Positions 38,401-47,502 of a DNA stretch of 64,000 nt are shown one piece after another. Source of the DNA: Inquilinus sp. Marseille-Q2685 (lineage in GTDB: Bacteria > Pseudomonadota > Alphaproteobacteria > DSM-16000 > Inquilinaceae); NCBI RefSeq assembly GCF_916619195.1, contig NZ_CAKAKL010000002.1, positions 1,056,001 to 1,120,000 on the forward strand. Reading direction: 5' to 3'. The translations under genes and the position numbers were made by a program. Numbering within the stretch: the stretch's first letter is position 1; each line of letters begins with the position of its first letter. The notes under the pieces are model-generated. The model did not search any database, was not told where the DNA came from, and worked only from the letters and a program-made list of their open reading frames with translations.

Positions 38401-38465
38401 CGGAACTGCGACACAGGCCTTGCAGCCCCCCGCCAGTCTCGCTATAAGCCCATCCGCCGGTGCGA

Positions 38466-38542
38466 CGGAGTGTAGCTCAGCCTGGTAGAGCGCTACGTTC
38501 GGGACGTAGAAGCCGGAGGTTCGAATCCTCTCACTCCGACCA
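38466..38542 (+). tRNA. tRNA-Pro (anticodon CGG)
   Basis: A 77-nt cloverleaf with encoded CCA. The acceptor stem cggagtg pairs with cactccg, the anticodon stem ctacg/cgtag encloses loop ttcggga with anticodon CGG, and the T arm ggaggttcgaatcctc is canonical. It is followed by a strong terminator. Confidence 0.97.
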
Positions 38543-38558
38543 TTTCCAACCGGTTCGA

Positions 38559-38590
38559 CGGCGCCCTCCCGAGGCGCCGCTTTTGTTTTT
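38559..38590 (+). terminator. Rho-independent terminator after tRNA-Pro
   Basis: cggcgcc-ctcccga-ggcgccg followed by cttttgttttt, starting 17 bp after the tRNA. Confidence 0.9.
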
Positions 38591-38605
38591 GCACCCCGCC
38601 CCGGA

Positions 38606-38643
38606 GATAAAAGAGGCCGGCCCGGTTGCGGTGCGGGCCGGCC
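38606..38643 (-). terminator. Rho-independent terminator on the rhaM side
   Basis: ggccggcccg (38615-38624) pairs with cgggccggcc (38634-38643). On the minus strand it is followed by tcttttatc. It would stop transcription coming from rhaM, about 190 bp downstream of its stop. The space between holds no recognised gene. Confidence 0.7.
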
Positions 38644-38832
38644 CTGAAGTGGAGCAATGGAGTCAGTCCGGCGAAGCCTTCGCCGGCCGCCCCGACGGGG
38701 TCGAGGCGGTAGCTGAAGTCTCCGTGATCCGGCACCGCCCCGACACCCCCATTTGGGAGGGCCGAGTCGGAATTCCGCGACGCGGAATTGCGCCGTTCAC
38801 GAGCGATTCACGGCAGGCGCCGGGCCGGCTTG

Positions 38833-39162
38833 TCAGTCGTGATGGAACACCTCCGGCATCATCGCCCACCATTCCCCCTCCTGCCGGGTCTCGAAGGGTT
38901 CCTGACAGGGCGAGCACAGCGCCCACCACTCGCGAGTCTTCGGGTCGGCCGCCATCCGCGCCATGTCGGCGGCGAAATCCGGGCCGTGATACTCCCAGGT
39001 GCCGAACAGGATGTTCTCCGGCTGCTTCAGGAAGATCGAGTAGTTCCGGATATGGCAGGCGCTGATCATGGCCAGCACCTCCGGCCACACGGCCCGGTGC
39101 AGCCGCAGATACTCCGCCACCGCCTCCGGCTTCAGCCGGATGCACATGCCCATGCGCTGCAT
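38833..39162 (-). CDS. rhaM: L-rhamnose mutarotase
   Basis: A 109-residue protein that interconverts alpha and beta L-rhamnose. It starts MQRMGMCIRLKPEAVAEYLRLHRAVWPEVL, with the conserved Tyr/His region, and continues with HIRNYSIFLKQPENILFGTWEY and FAADMARMAADPKTREWWALCSPCQEPFET, all family-typical. No other rhamnose genes are in the window, so its metabolic partner lies elsewhere or it acts on a related sugar. Confidence 0.93.
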   Translation of the reverse strand: MQRMGMCIRLKPEAVAEYLRLHRAVWPEVLAMISACHIRNYSIFLKQPENILFGTWEYHGPDFAADMARMAADPKTREWWALCSPCQEPFETRQEGEWWAMMPEVFHHD

Positions 39163-39186
39163 CGCCCTCTCCTCGTCCTATCCTCA

Positions 39187-39329
39187 GAGACCGTTTGGAA
39201 ATGCGCTGGCGTGAGTCAGGCGGTGGTGGTTTCAAGAACCGGAGCGCAGCGGACGTTATAGTCCGTGAGCACCGGAAGCGCAGAAACCGCCGTCAGACGG
39301 CCACGCCAGTAGCATTTCCGAACGGTCTC
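39187..39329. repeat. MITE-like element with long imperfect terminal inverted repeats
   Basis: The 143-bp element starts GAGACCGTTTGGAAATGC and ends GCATTTCCGAACGGTCTC. The arms continue imperfectly inward for about 45 bp (tggcgtg/cacgcca, ggtttc/gaaacc). The centre holds a small hairpin (ggac-gttata-gtcc). There is no coding capacity. It abuts the stop codon of the DUF2252 gene, and TCA flanks both ends, which could be a short target duplication or chance. Confidence 0.7.
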
Positions 39330-40400
39330 TCAGCGCCGCCCTCGCCAGGCCACCCGGTCCTGCCGCGTCGCCTCGACCACCTTGCCGGCGGCGTCGCGCA
39401 GCCAGGCCGGCTTGCGCGCCGCGAGATCGTCGGCGACGGCACGGGCGCGCGAGCGGCGGGCGGAATGCAGATTGGCGAGCTCGGCCCCCATCGCCGTCAG
39501 CAGGCGGCGCAGCAGCCCGGGATCGGCCAGGGTCGGGACATCGAGCTTGCGGCTGTTCGGCGCCAGACGGCGGACGATGACGCCTTTGCGCGCCTTGAGC
39601 CAGGGATCGGCGACGCGGAACCGGCTGGCGGCGATCTCGGCGCAGCGCAGCTTGCGGTCCCCGCCCCGGACCAGCGACCAGGCCGAAGGCAGCAGCGGCT
39701 TGGCCTCGCGAGCGACCGGTCCGCCATGCCAATCGGCAAGAGCGACCCAGCGCGGCCGGCCGAGGCTGCCGATCCCCGCCGTCCGCCGCGCGGTGGCCAG
39801 GGCGAGATCCGGCTCGGGCATCGCCGCGGCCAGCGCCTCGCGGTAGCTGCGCGGCGGCGACTCGCGCGGCAGGTCCTCCAGCGCCGACCAGAACCGCTCG
39901 CGCTGCTCGTCGCTGGCCAGGACGAGATCGCGCAGCCACAGGTTCCGGCGTTCCAGCAGGAAGGCGCCGGGCACGCGCAGCCCCTCGACATAGCCGCCGA
40001 GGATGGCGGCGCAGATCTCGTCGGTGGAGACCGAGCGGTCGCGGCCGCGCGCCAGCACCGCGCTGGCGGCCAGGCGGACGAGGTCGAGCGCATAGGGCGT
40101 CTCCGCCGCCTCGTCGAAATCGTTGACGCCCCAGACCAGGCGTCCCTCGGCATCGCGCCACAGCCCGAAATTGCCGATATGGGCATCGCCCACCGCGATC
40201 ACGCGCGGCGCCTCCATCAGGCCGGGGCACAGCTCATGCGCCGTCTCGGTCCAGCGGAAGCAGGTGGCGCGAAGGAAAAGGAAGTCGCTCTCTTCCATCC
40301 GGCGATGCTTGCGGTCGAGATCGGCCTGGACGAGCTGCCGGCCGAGCTGGTCCTCGAGCCAGACCTCGTAGCGCTTGACCGACGCTGTGATGGACCCCAT
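39330..40400 (-). CDS. DUF2252 family protein (kinase-like fold)
   Basis: A 356-residue protein. The motif VIAVGDAHIGNFGLWRDAEGRLVWGVNDFDEA resembles the HxxN and DFD-type catalytic loop and metal site of aminoglycoside-phosphotransferase-like kinases. This and the RATCFRWTETAHELCPGL text place it in DUF2252. The substrate is unknown. The stop codon sits on the edge of the MITE-like element, so the insertion lies immediately downstream without visibly truncating the protein. Confidence 0.85.
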   Translation of the reverse strand: MGSITASVKRYEVWLEDQLGRQLVQADLDRKHRRMEESDFLFLRATCFRWTETAHELCPGLMEAPRVIAVGDAHIGNFGLWRDAEGRLVWGVNDFDEAAETPYALDLVRLAASAVLARGRDRSVSTDEICAAILGGYVEGLRVPGAFLLERRNLWLRDLVLASDEQRERFWSALEDLPRESPPRSYREALAAAMPEPDLALATARRTAGIGSLGRPRWVALADWHGGPVAREAKPLLPSAWSLVRGGDRKLRCAEIAASRFRVADPWLKARKGVIVRRLAPNSRKLDVPTLADPGLLRRLLTAMGAELANLHSARRSRARAVADDLAARKPAWLRDAAGKVVEATRQDRVAWRGRR

Positions 40401-40466
40401 GGAGACCCCGGCGCTGCACCGCGGCCATCATAATCGGCCGCGGCCCGCCGTCCACCGTCACGCATG

Positions 40467-40482
40467 GCTCCGCTGCCGGAGC
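40467..40482. terminator. Weak hairpin near the end of the formate dehydrogenase operon
   Basis: gctccg-ctgc-cggagc lies 8 bp beyond the fdsD stop. A short T run follows only on the plus strand, opposite to the operon, so its role is doubtful. Confidence 0.3.
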
Positions 40483-40489
40483 GGTCTTT

Positions 40490-40705
40490 TCAGCGTGGGA
40501 GCGTCTCGACCGCCTCCACCACCAGCGGGTTCAGCGCGGCGTTCTTCGCCGCGACCTGGGCCCGGATCTGGTCCTTCATCCGCGGCTCCCAGAAATCCTT
40601 GATGTGCTTGCGCACGCCGGCCACCGCCTCCTCCTTGGGATAGGAGGCGAAGAAGGTGGCGATCTGGTTCGCCATCCGGATGATCTTGTCGGCGCTGCCG
40701 CTCAT
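40490..40705 (-). CDS. fdsD: NAD-dependent formate dehydrogenase delta subunit
   Basis: A 71-residue protein found only at the end of fds operons and needed for assembly or activity of the Mo enzyme. ADKIIRMANQIATFFASYPKEEAVAGVRKHIKDFWEPRMK is family-typical. Its ATG overlaps the fdhD stop (ATGA). It is the last gene of fdsGBA-fdhD-fdsD. Confidence 0.92.
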   Translation of the reverse strand: MSGSADKIIRMANQIATFFASYPKEEAVAGVRKHIKDFWEPRMKDQIRAQVAAKNAALNPLVVEAVETLPR

Positions 40706-41526
40706 GCTTCGACCTTGGCTGGAAGCAGGGGGGAGAAATCGGTGTAGGCGGTCATGCCGTCGCCGCGGGCGAAGGCGATCAGGGTGACGCCGGCCGCCTT
40801 CGCCGTGTCGATGGCCAGGGTGGTCGGCGCCGAGATCGCGACCAGGATCGGGATCCCCGCCGCCGCCGACTTCTGCACCATCTCGAAGCTGCAGCGGCTG
40901 GTGATCACGCAGAAACCCTGGCCGGCGTCGATGTCCGCGCGAGCCAGAGCGCCGACCAGCTTGTCGAGCGCGTTGTGCCGGCCGACATCCTCGCGCACCA
41001 GCCGGATCCGTCCATCGCGGTCGGCCCAGGCGGCAGCGTGGACGGCGCCGGTGCGGCTGCGGATGTCCTGCAGACCGTCCAGATCGCGCAGCGCCCGGCG
41101 GATCGCCGCCCGCTCCACCTCGATCGGCTTCGGCGCGCGGCGATTGCGGCCGTGCAGGGTGTCGAGATCGCTGGTGCCGCAGATGCCGCAGCCGGTGCGG
41201 CCGGTGATGTTCCGCACCTTCTGCAGCATCTGCGAGAACTGCGCGCCGCGCAGCGCCATCCGCACCTCGACGCCGCGCTCCTCGTCGGCCGCGACCTCCT
41301 CGACCGTCAGATCGGCCGGCGCCTCGGCCAAGCCTTCGGTCAGGCTGAATCCGAGGGCGAAGTCCTCGAGATCGGCCGGCGATGCCATCATCACGGCATA
41401 GGACATGCCGTTGTAGACCAGCGCCACCGGCACCTCGGCCGCGACCACCTCCTCCACCGGCTCGGCCCGGTCGTCCCGGGTCAGCCGCCGGGCCGGCAGG
41501 CGCAGATCCGTCGGAGGCAGAGCCAT
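40702..41526 (-). CDS. fdhD: Formate dehydrogenase accessory sulphurtransferase
   Basis: A 274-residue protein that delivers sulphur to the Mo cofactor of formate dehydrogenase. The conserved CGICG (CxxC) in RTGCGICGTSDL is the sulphur-carrying loop; EDVGRHNALDKLVGAL and TSRCSFEMVQKSAAAGIP are further family blocks. It lies 2 bp after fdsA and overlaps fdsD. Confidence 0.95.
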   Translation of the reverse strand: MALPPTDLRLPARRLTRDDRAEPVEEVVAAEVPVALVYNGMSYAVMMASPADLEDFALGFSLTEGLAEAPADLTVEEVAADEERGVEVRMALRGAQFSQMLQKVRNITGRTGCGICGTSDLDTLHGRNRRAPKPIEVERAAIRRALRDLDGLQDIRSRTGAVHAAAWADRDGRIRLVREDVGRHNALDKLVGALARADIDAGQGFCVITSRCSFEMVQKSAAAGIPILVAISAPTTLAIDTAKAAGVTLIAFARGDGMTAYTDFSPLLPAKVEA

Positions 41527-41528
41527 GA

Positions 41529-44375
41529 TTACTCCGCCGCCTCCTGCGGACGCTCGATCCGGATCGTCTTCTCGCGCAGCTCGCGATAGGCGATCTGCCA
41601 GTCGGACAGGCGGTTCACCCGCCGCACCTGCACCGCCGTCACCTTGTATTCCGGGCAGTTCGTGGCCCAGTCGGAATAGTCGGTGGTGACCACGTTGGCG
41701 CCGGTCTCGGCGTGGTGGAAGGTGGTGTAGACGACGCCGGGCTGCATCCGGTCGGAGATCCTGGCCCGCAGGCTGGTTTCGCCCGACCGGCTGGCCAGCG
41801 CCACCCAGTCGCCGTCGCGGATGCCGCGGTTCTCGGCGTCGGACGGATGGATCTCCAGCACGTCCTCGTCATGCCAGGCGATGTTGTCGGTGCGCCGGGT
41901 CTGGGCGCCGACATTGTACTGGCTGAGGATGCGGCCGGTGGTCAGCACCAGCGGGAAGCGCGGGCCCGTGCGCTCCTCGGTCGGCACGAACTCGGTGATC
42001 ATGAACCGGCCCTTGCCGCGGACGAAGCGGTCGATATGCATGATCGGCGTGCCTTCCGGCGCCGCGTCGTTGCACGGCCACTGCACCGAGCCGAGCTCGT
42101 CCAGCCGCTGGAACGAGACGTTCTTGAAGGTCGGCGTGGTCCGGGCGATCTCGTCCATGATCTCGCTCGGATGGTTGTAGCGCATCGGGTAGCCGATCGC
42201 CTCCGACAGCATCATCGTCACCTCCCAGTCGGCATAGCCGGCCTTGGGCGGGATGGCGCGCCGGACACGGCTGATCCGCCGCTCGGCATTGGTGAAGGTG
42301 CCGTCCTTCTCGAGGAAGGAGGAGCCGGGCAGGAACACATGGGCATAGCTGGCGGTCTCGTTCAGGAACAGGTCCTGGACGATGACGCATTCCATCGCCG
42401 CGAGGCCGGCGGTGACGTGCTTCACGTCGGGGTCGGATTGGGCGATGTCCTCGCCCTGGATGTAGATGCCCTTGTAGGTGCCCTCGACCGCGGCATCGAG
42501 CATGTTCGGGATGCGCAGGCCCGGCTCGGCCGACAGCGACACCTCCCACATCTCCTCGTAGATCTTGCGCACCTCGTCGCCGGAGACGTGACGGTAGCCC
42601 GGGAACTCGTGCGGGAAGGACCCCATGTCGCAGGAGCCCTGGACGTTGTTCTGGCCGCGCAGCGGGTTCACGCCGACTCCGCGCCGGCCGATATTGCCGG
42701 TCAGCATCGCCAGGTTCGCCATGCCCATGACCATGGTCGAGCCCTGGCTGTGCTCGGTGACGCCGAGGCCGTAATAGATCGCGGCCCGGCCGCCGGTGGC
42801 GTAGAGCCGCGCCGCCGCCCGCACCTCCGCCGCCGGCACGCCGGTGATCTGCTCCACCGCCTCCGGCGAATGGCGCGGATCGGCGATGAACTCGGCCCAC
42901 CGCGAGAACTCGGCCAGGTCGCAGCGCTCGCGGATGTAGTCATCCGCCGCCAGCCCCTCGGTCACGATCACATGCGCCATAGCATTGATGACCGCGACAT
43001 TGCTGCCGGGCTTCAGCTGCAGGTGATGGTCGGCCTTGATGTGGGCCGACTTCACCAGGTCGATGCGGCGCGGATCGACCACGATCAGCCGGGCGCCCTC
43101 GCGCAGCCGGCGCTTCATCCGGCTGCCGAACACCGGATGAGCATCGGTCGGGTTGGCGCCGATCACCACCATCACATCGGTCTCGTCGACGCTGTCGAAA
43201 TCCTGGGTGCCGGCCGAGGTGCCGAAAGTCTGGCCCAGGCCGTAGCCGGTCGGCGAATGGCAGACCCGGGCGCAGGTGTCGACATTGTTGTTGCCGAAGC
43301 CCGCGCGGATCATCTTCTGGACGAGATAGGTCTCCTCGTTGGTGCAGCGCGACGAGGTGATGCCGCCGATCGAATCCCGGCCGTAGGTGGCCTGGATCCG
43401 CTTCAGTTCGGAGGCGGCATAGGCGATCGCCTCCTCCCACGACACCTCGCGCCACGGATCGGTGATCTTCTTCCGGATCATCGGCTTGGTGATCCGGTCC
43501 TTGTGCGTGGCGTAGCCCCAGGCGAAGCGGCCCTTGACGCAGCTGTGGCCGTGATTGGCCTTGCCGTCCTTGTACGGCGTCATCCGCACCACCTCGGTGC
43601 CCTGCATCTCGGCCTTGAAGGCGCAGCCGACGCCGCAATAGGCGCATGTGGTGACCACCGAATGCTCGGGCTGGCCCGCATTGATGATGCTGTTCTCCAT
43701 CAGCGTCGCGGTCGGGCAGGCCTGGACGCAGGCGCCGCAGGACACGCACTCGCTCTCCTTGAAGCCATCATCCTGGCCGGCCGAGACGAAGGAGGCGAAG
43801 CCGCGCCCGTCGATGGTCAGGGCGAAGGTGCCCTGGACCTCCTCGCAGGCCCGGACGCAGCGCGAGCAGACGATGCACTTGGTGGGGTCGAAGGTGAAAT
43901 ACGGGTTGGAGGTGTCCTTCTCGCCGACCAGGTGGTTGGCGCCGTCATAGCCGTAGCGCACCTCGCGCAGGCCCACGACGCCGGCCATGTCCTGCAGCTC
44001 GCAGTCGCCGTTGGCGGCGCAGGTCAGGCAGTCCAGCGGGTGGTCCGAGATGTACAGCTCCATCACGTTCCGGCGCAGCTTCGCCAGCTTCGGCGTCTGC
44101 GTCCGGACCTTCATGCCGGGCTCGACCGGCGTCGTGCAGGAGGCGGGCGTGCCGCGCCGCCCCTCGATCTCGACGACGCAGAGCCGGCAGGAGCCGAAGG
44201 GCTCCAGGCTGTCGGTCGCGCACAGCTTCGGGATCGCGGTCTCGATCTCCGCCGCCGCGCGCATCACAGAGGTGCCGGCGGGCACGGTCACGACCTGGCC
44301 GTCGATCTCCAGCGTCACCAGGCTGGTCGACGTCCGGGCCGGGGTCCCGAAATCCTGTTCCGTCACGAGAGCCAT
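41529..44375 (-). CDS. fdsA: NAD-dependent formate dehydrogenase alpha subunit (Mo, Fe-S)
   Basis: The 948-residue catalytic subunit oxidises formate to CO2. The N-terminus carries a [2Fe-2S] domain (GSCRLCVVEI, LDCLTCAANGDCELQ) and ferredoxin-like 4Fe-4S clusters (CIVCSRCVRACEE, CVSCGACVQACPT). Next comes the CAYCGVGCAF cluster of the molybdopterin domain. The Mo-ligand region is VDTCARVCHSPTGYGLGQTFG; the residue expected to bind Mo is a cysteine, so no selenocysteine is needed. The C-terminal MGD-binding domain ends in the QIAYRELREKTIRI text. It lies 12 bp after fdsB. Electrons pass through the Fe-S chain to FdsB. Confidence 0.96.
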   Translation of the reverse strand: MALVTEQDFGTPARTSTSLVTLEIDGQVVTVPAGTSVMRAAAEIETAIPKLCATDSLEPFGSCRLCVVEIEGRRGTPASCTTPVEPGMKVRTQTPKLAKLRRNVMELYISDHPLDCLTCAANGDCELQDMAGVVGLREVRYGYDGANHLVGEKDTSNPYFTFDPTKCIVCSRCVRACEEVQGTFALTIDGRGFASFVSAGQDDGFKESECVSCGACVQACPTATLMENSIINAGQPEHSVVTTCAYCGVGCAFKAEMQGTEVVRMTPYKDGKANHGHSCVKGRFAWGYATHKDRITKPMIRKKITDPWREVSWEEAIAYAASELKRIQATYGRDSIGGITSSRCTNEETYLVQKMIRAGFGNNNVDTCARVCHSPTGYGLGQTFGTSAGTQDFDSVDETDVMVVIGANPTDAHPVFGSRMKRRLREGARLIVVDPRRIDLVKSAHIKADHHLQLKPGSNVAVINAMAHVIVTEGLAADDYIRERCDLAEFSRWAEFIADPRHSPEAVEQITGVPAAEVRAAARLYATGGRAAIYYGLGVTEHSQGSTMVMGMANLAMLTGNIGRRGVGVNPLRGQNNVQGSCDMGSFPHEFPGYRHVSGDEVRKIYEEMWEVSLSAEPGLRIPNMLDAAVEGTYKGIYIQGEDIAQSDPDVKHVTAGLAAMECVIVQDLFLNETASYAHVFLPGSSFLEKDGTFTNAERRISRVRRAIPPKAGYADWEVTMMLSEAIGYPMRYNHPSEIMDEIARTTPTFKNVSFQRLDELGSVQWPCNDAAPEGTPIMHIDRFVRGKGRFMITEFVPTEERTGPRFPLVLTTGRILSQYNVGAQTRRTDNIAWHDEDVLEIHPSDAENRGIRDGDWVALASRSGETSLRARISDRMQPGVVYTTFHHAETGANVVTTDYSDWATNCPEYKVTAVQVRRVNRLSDWQIAYRELREKTIRIERPQEAAE

Positions 44376-44387
44376 AGGATGGACTCC

Positions 44388-45956
44388 TTACTCCGCCGCC
44401 TGCGCCGGGGCGGGCGCGCGGTCGAAATCCTCGGGGAAATGGGTCAGGGCGCTGAGCACCGGATAGGGGGTGAGGCCGCCGAGGGCGCAGAGCGACCCGT
44501 CCAGCATGGTCTCGCACAGGTCCTCGATCAGCGTCAGGTTGCGGCCGAGCTCGCGCCCGCCGGTGTCCCGGTTGGCGATGATCTTGTCGATCGTCTCGGC
44601 GCCGCGGGTCGAGCCGATGCGGCAGGGCGTGCACTTGCCACAGCTCTCGATGGCGCAGAACTCCATGGCGAAGCGGGCCTGGACCGCGAGGTCGACACGG
44701 TCATCGAACACCACCACGCCGCCGTGGCCCAGCATGCCCTTCTTCGCCGCCATCGACTCGTAGTCGAGCGGCGTGTCCAGCAGGCTCTCCGGGAAATAGG
44801 CGCCGAGGGGGCCGCCGACCTGGACCGCACGCAGCGGCCGGCCGCTGGCGGTGCCGCCGCCGAAGCCCTCGATCAGCTCGCGCAGGGTCAGGCCGAAGGC
44901 GACCTCGACCAGCCCGCCGCGCTTGACGTTGCCGGCCAGCTGCAGCGGCTGGGTGCCGCGCGACCGGCCGGTGCCGTAATCGGCGTAGAAGGCGGCGCCC
45001 TTGTCGAGAATGATCGGCACCGAGGTCAGCGACAGCACGTTGTTGATCACGGTCGGCCGGCCGAACAGGCCCTTCAGCGCCGGCAGCGGCGGCTTCGGCC
45101 GGACCATGCCGCGCTTGCCTTCCAGGCTCTCCAGCAGCGAGGTCTCCTCGCCGCAGATATAGGCGCCGGCGCCGACCCGGACCTCCAGATCGAAGCGCTT
45201 GCCGCTGCCCAACACGCTGGGGCCCAGCACGCGGCGCTGATAGGCGATGTCGATCGCCGCGTTCATCGCCGCCACCGCATGCGGGTATTCGGAGCGGATG
45301 TAGACAAAGCCCTTGGTGGCGCCGGTGGCGATGCCGGCGATGATCATGCCTTCGACCAGCAGGAACGGGTCGCCTTCCATGATCATGCGGTCTGCGAAGG
45401 TGCCGCTGTCGCCCTCGTCGGCGTTGCAGACGATGTACTTCCGGTCGGCCTCGGCCTGCAGCACGGTGCGCCACTTGATGCCGGTGGGGAAGCCGGCGCC
45501 GCCGCGGCCGCGCAGGCCGGAGGCCACAACCGTCTCGACGATCGCCGCCGGCTCCATGGCGAGGGCGGCGCGCAGGCCCTTCAGCCCGTCATGCGCCTCG
45601 TAATCGTCCAGCGACAGCGGGTCGGTGATGCCGCAGCGGGCGAAGGTCAGGCGCTGCTGCCTGGCGAGATAGGGAATCTCCTCCGGCCGGCCGTGGCGGA
45701 GCGGGTGGTCGCCGCCCTCGGCAAATCCGGCGGCGAAGAGGCCGGGCACGTCCTCTGGCGCGACCGGGCCGTAGCCGATACGGCCGGCCGGCGTCTCGAC
45801 CTCGACGAAGGGCTCCAGCCACAGCAGGCCGCGCGAGCCGTTGCGGACCAGCTGCAGCGCGATGCCGCGGGCGGCGGCCTCGGCCTGGATCGCGCGGGCA
45901 ACGTCGTCGGCCCCGACCGAGATCGCAGCGGCGTCGCGGGGGACGAAGACCTTCAT
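44388..45956 (-). CDS. fdsB: NAD-dependent formate dehydrogenase beta subunit (FMN, NADH)
   Basis: A 522-residue NuoF-like diaphorase subunit. An N-terminal thioredoxin-like stretch (about 1-90) precedes the core. The NAD site is GLRGRGGAGFPTGIKWRTV, the FMN site is YIVCNADEGDSGTFADRMIME, and the 4Fe-4S ligands are ESCGKCTPCRIG with a later Cys in GSLCALGG. The ATG at 45956 overlaps the fdsG stop (ATGA). Confidence 0.95.
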   Translation of the reverse strand: MKVFVPRDAAAISVGADDVARAIQAEAAARGIALQLVRNGSRGLLWLEPFVEVETPAGRIGYGPVAPEDVPGLFAAGFAEGGDHPLRHGRPEEIPYLARQQRLTFARCGITDPLSLDDYEAHDGLKGLRAALAMEPAAIVETVVASGLRGRGGAGFPTGIKWRTVLQAEADRKYIVCNADEGDSGTFADRMIMEGDPFLLVEGMIIAGIATGATKGFVYIRSEYPHAVAAMNAAIDIAYQRRVLGPSVLGSGKRFDLEVRVGAGAYICGEETSLLESLEGKRGMVRPKPPLPALKGLFGRPTVINNVLSLTSVPIILDKGAAFYADYGTGRSRGTQPLQLAGNVKRGGLVEVAFGLTLRELIEGFGGGTASGRPLRAVQVGGPLGAYFPESLLDTPLDYESMAAKKGMLGHGGVVVFDDRVDLAVQARFAMEFCAIESCGKCTPCRIGSTRGAETIDKIIANRDTGGRELGRNLTLIEDLCETMLDGSLCALGGLTPYPVLSALTHFPEDFDRAPAPAQAAE

Positions 45957-46432
45957 CGCGCCGCCTCCATGGCATCCACGATGCGGTCGAGGCGCCTCGC
46001 GTCGATACGGCCGACCAGCTCGCCATCGGCCATCGCCGCCGGGGCGCAGGCGCAGTTGCCGAGGCAGTAGACCGGCTCGACCGTGATCCTGCCATCCGCC
46101 GTGGTCTCGTGCAGGCCGATGTCGAGCCGCCGCCGCAGATGCTCGGCCAAGTCGCGCGCGCCCATCGACTGGCAGGCCTCGGCCTGGCACAGCTTCAGCA
46201 CATGGCGCCCCGCGGGCTCGGCCCGGAAATCGTGATAGAAGGTGACGACCCCGTGCACCTCGGCGCGGGACAGGTTCAGCGCGTCGGCCAAGAGAGGCAC
46301 CGCCTCGCGCGGCACATGGCCGAAGATCGACTGCAGGTCGTGCAGGATGGGCAGCAACGGCCCTTCGGTCGCACCATGCGATGCGATCACGTCACGCGCC
46401 ACCTCGGCGTCCCAGCCCCGGTGTTCGGGCAT
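45953..46432 (-). CDS. fdsG: NAD-dependent formate dehydrogenase gamma subunit ([2Fe-2S])
   Basis: A 159-residue NuoE-like subunit. The [2Fe-2S] ligands are LCQAEACQSMG and VYCLGNCACAPAA; PILHDLQSIFGHVPREAVPLLA is the typical helical N-terminus. The start at 46432 has AGGGAG 8 bp upstream; a GTG three codons earlier is less likely. It is the first gene of the fds operon, 128 bp downstream of the regulator stop. Confidence 0.94.
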   Translation of the reverse strand: MPEHRGWDAEVARDVIASHGATEGPLLPILHDLQSIFGHVPREAVPLLADALNLSRAEVHGVVTFYHDFRAEPAGRHVLKLCQAEACQSMGARDLAEHLRRRLDIGLHETTADGRITVEPVYCLGNCACAPAAMADGELVGRIDARRLDRIVDAMEAAR

Positions 46433-46542
46433 CCGTCCCACTCCCTTTTCGGGTTCGTTGGTCCGGGCGGCCCTTGGCTGCCACCCGATAATTTAGGATG
46501 GCCGGGGGCGTATACCAGATTCAAATACAAAGCCCGGATGAA

Positions 46543-46563
46543 TTGATAAGAAATGTTTATCAA
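46543..46563. promoter_or_regulatory. LTTR box upstream of fdsG
   Basis: TTGATAA-N7-TTATCAA is an inverted repeat of the T-N11-A type, overlapping the stop codon of the LysR gene and about 110 bp upstream of fdsG. It matches the site at 47503 in register. Confidence 0.65.
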
Positions 46564-47483
46564 GAAACCGGCTGGAGCGGCGTGGCCTGCAGCTCGGCGT
46601 CGAGGTCGAGGGTGCGGGCCGTGTCGAACAGGCCGCGGGCCAGCGGGGACGGCGGGTCGCGGTCGGCCATCACCAGGCCGACGGTGCGGGTCGCGGCTGG
46701 ATCGACCAGGCGCAGGGCGCGGGTGCCCGCCGGCACCCCGAACAGGTGCAGGAGCGCCCGCGGCATGACGCTGGACCAGAAGCCGGACCGGACATGCGAG
46801 CACAGGTTGATGATGCTGTCGGTCTCCACCGCCGCATGCGGCGAGCAGCCGACCGAGCGGAAGATGCCGTCGATGATCCGCCGGTTCTGCATGGTCGGGG
46901 TCAGGAGACACAGCGGCAGCTCGGCCGCCTCGGTCCAGGGGATGGTCCGGCGCGACGGCGGCGCCTGGTCCGCCGGCATCAGCAGGACATAGTCCTCCTG
47001 GTACAGCGGCAGGCTGCGGACATGGCGCAGCGGCTCGTTGTCGAGATAGGTCACGCCGACATCGATCTCGAAATTCTCCAGCCCGGCCTCGATCTGGATC
47101 GAGGTCTGCGACAGCACCGAGACGGTGACGGCCGGGTGAGTCTGGGCGAAGGGCGAGGTGATCAGCGACACGATCGGCAGCGCCGAGGGCACGGCGCCGA
47201 TCCGCAGCTTGCCGGCCAGGCCTTGCTGCAGCATCGCCAGCTCCTGCGCCAGGCCGTCGCGGTCGGCCAGGATCTTCTTGGCCCAGTCGAGCACGCAGGC
47301 GCCTTCGCGGGTGAAGCCCTGGAAGCGGTGGCCGCGCTCGACGATCGGCACCTGCAGTTCCTCCTCCAGCTGGCGCAGGGCGGTGGACAGGGCCGGCTGC
47401 GACACGCGGCAGGCCTCGGCAGCGCGGGCGAAGTGCTTCTCGCGGGCGAGCGCGACGAGATATTCGAGCTGGCGGATGACCAT
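46560..47483 (-). CDS. LysR-family regulator of formate dehydrogenase
   Basis: A 307-residue LysR protein. The winged helix is MVIRQLEYLVALAREKHFARAAEACRVSQPALSTALRQLEEEL, followed by the effector-binding domain (GKLRIGAVPSALPIVSLITSPFA). It sits directly upstream of and codirectional with fdsGBA, the usual place of FdsR. The two LTTR boxes on either side suggest that it activates the fds operon, probably with formate or a related signal, and controls itself. Confidence 0.88.
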   Translation of the reverse strand: MVIRQLEYLVALAREKHFARAAEACRVSQPALSTALRQLEEELQVPIVERGHRFQGFTREGACVLDWAKKILADRDGLAQELAMLQQGLAGKLRIGAVPSALPIVSLITSPFAQTHPAVTVSVLSQTSIQIEAGLENFEIDVGVTYLDNEPLRHVRSLPLYQEDYVLLMPADQAPPSRRTIPWTEAAELPLCLLTPTMQNRRIIDGIFRSVGCSPHAAVETDSIINLCSHVRSGFWSSVMPRALLHLFGVPAGTRALRLVDPAATRTVGLVMADRDPPSPLARGLFDTARTLDLDAELQATPLQPVS

Positions 47484-47502
47484 CGGGCCTCCGGGATGCG
47501 GC

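Noticed and set aside
38466-38542. tRNA-Pro as attachment site of a genomic island
   Set aside because: No integrase gene and no repeated tRNA 3' end was found downstream.
38493-38735. 80-codon minus-strand frame over the tRNA and its terminator
   Set aside because: Overlaps the tRNA gene; its C-terminal text (GVRGFEPPASTSRT) is a common artefact of translated tRNA sequence.
41712-46070. 1452-codon open frame on the plus strand
   Set aside because: It is antisense to fdsABG, whose motifs are intact. Such long shadow frames arise from GC-rich codon bias, and its translation is low-complexity Arg/Ala/Gly/His text.
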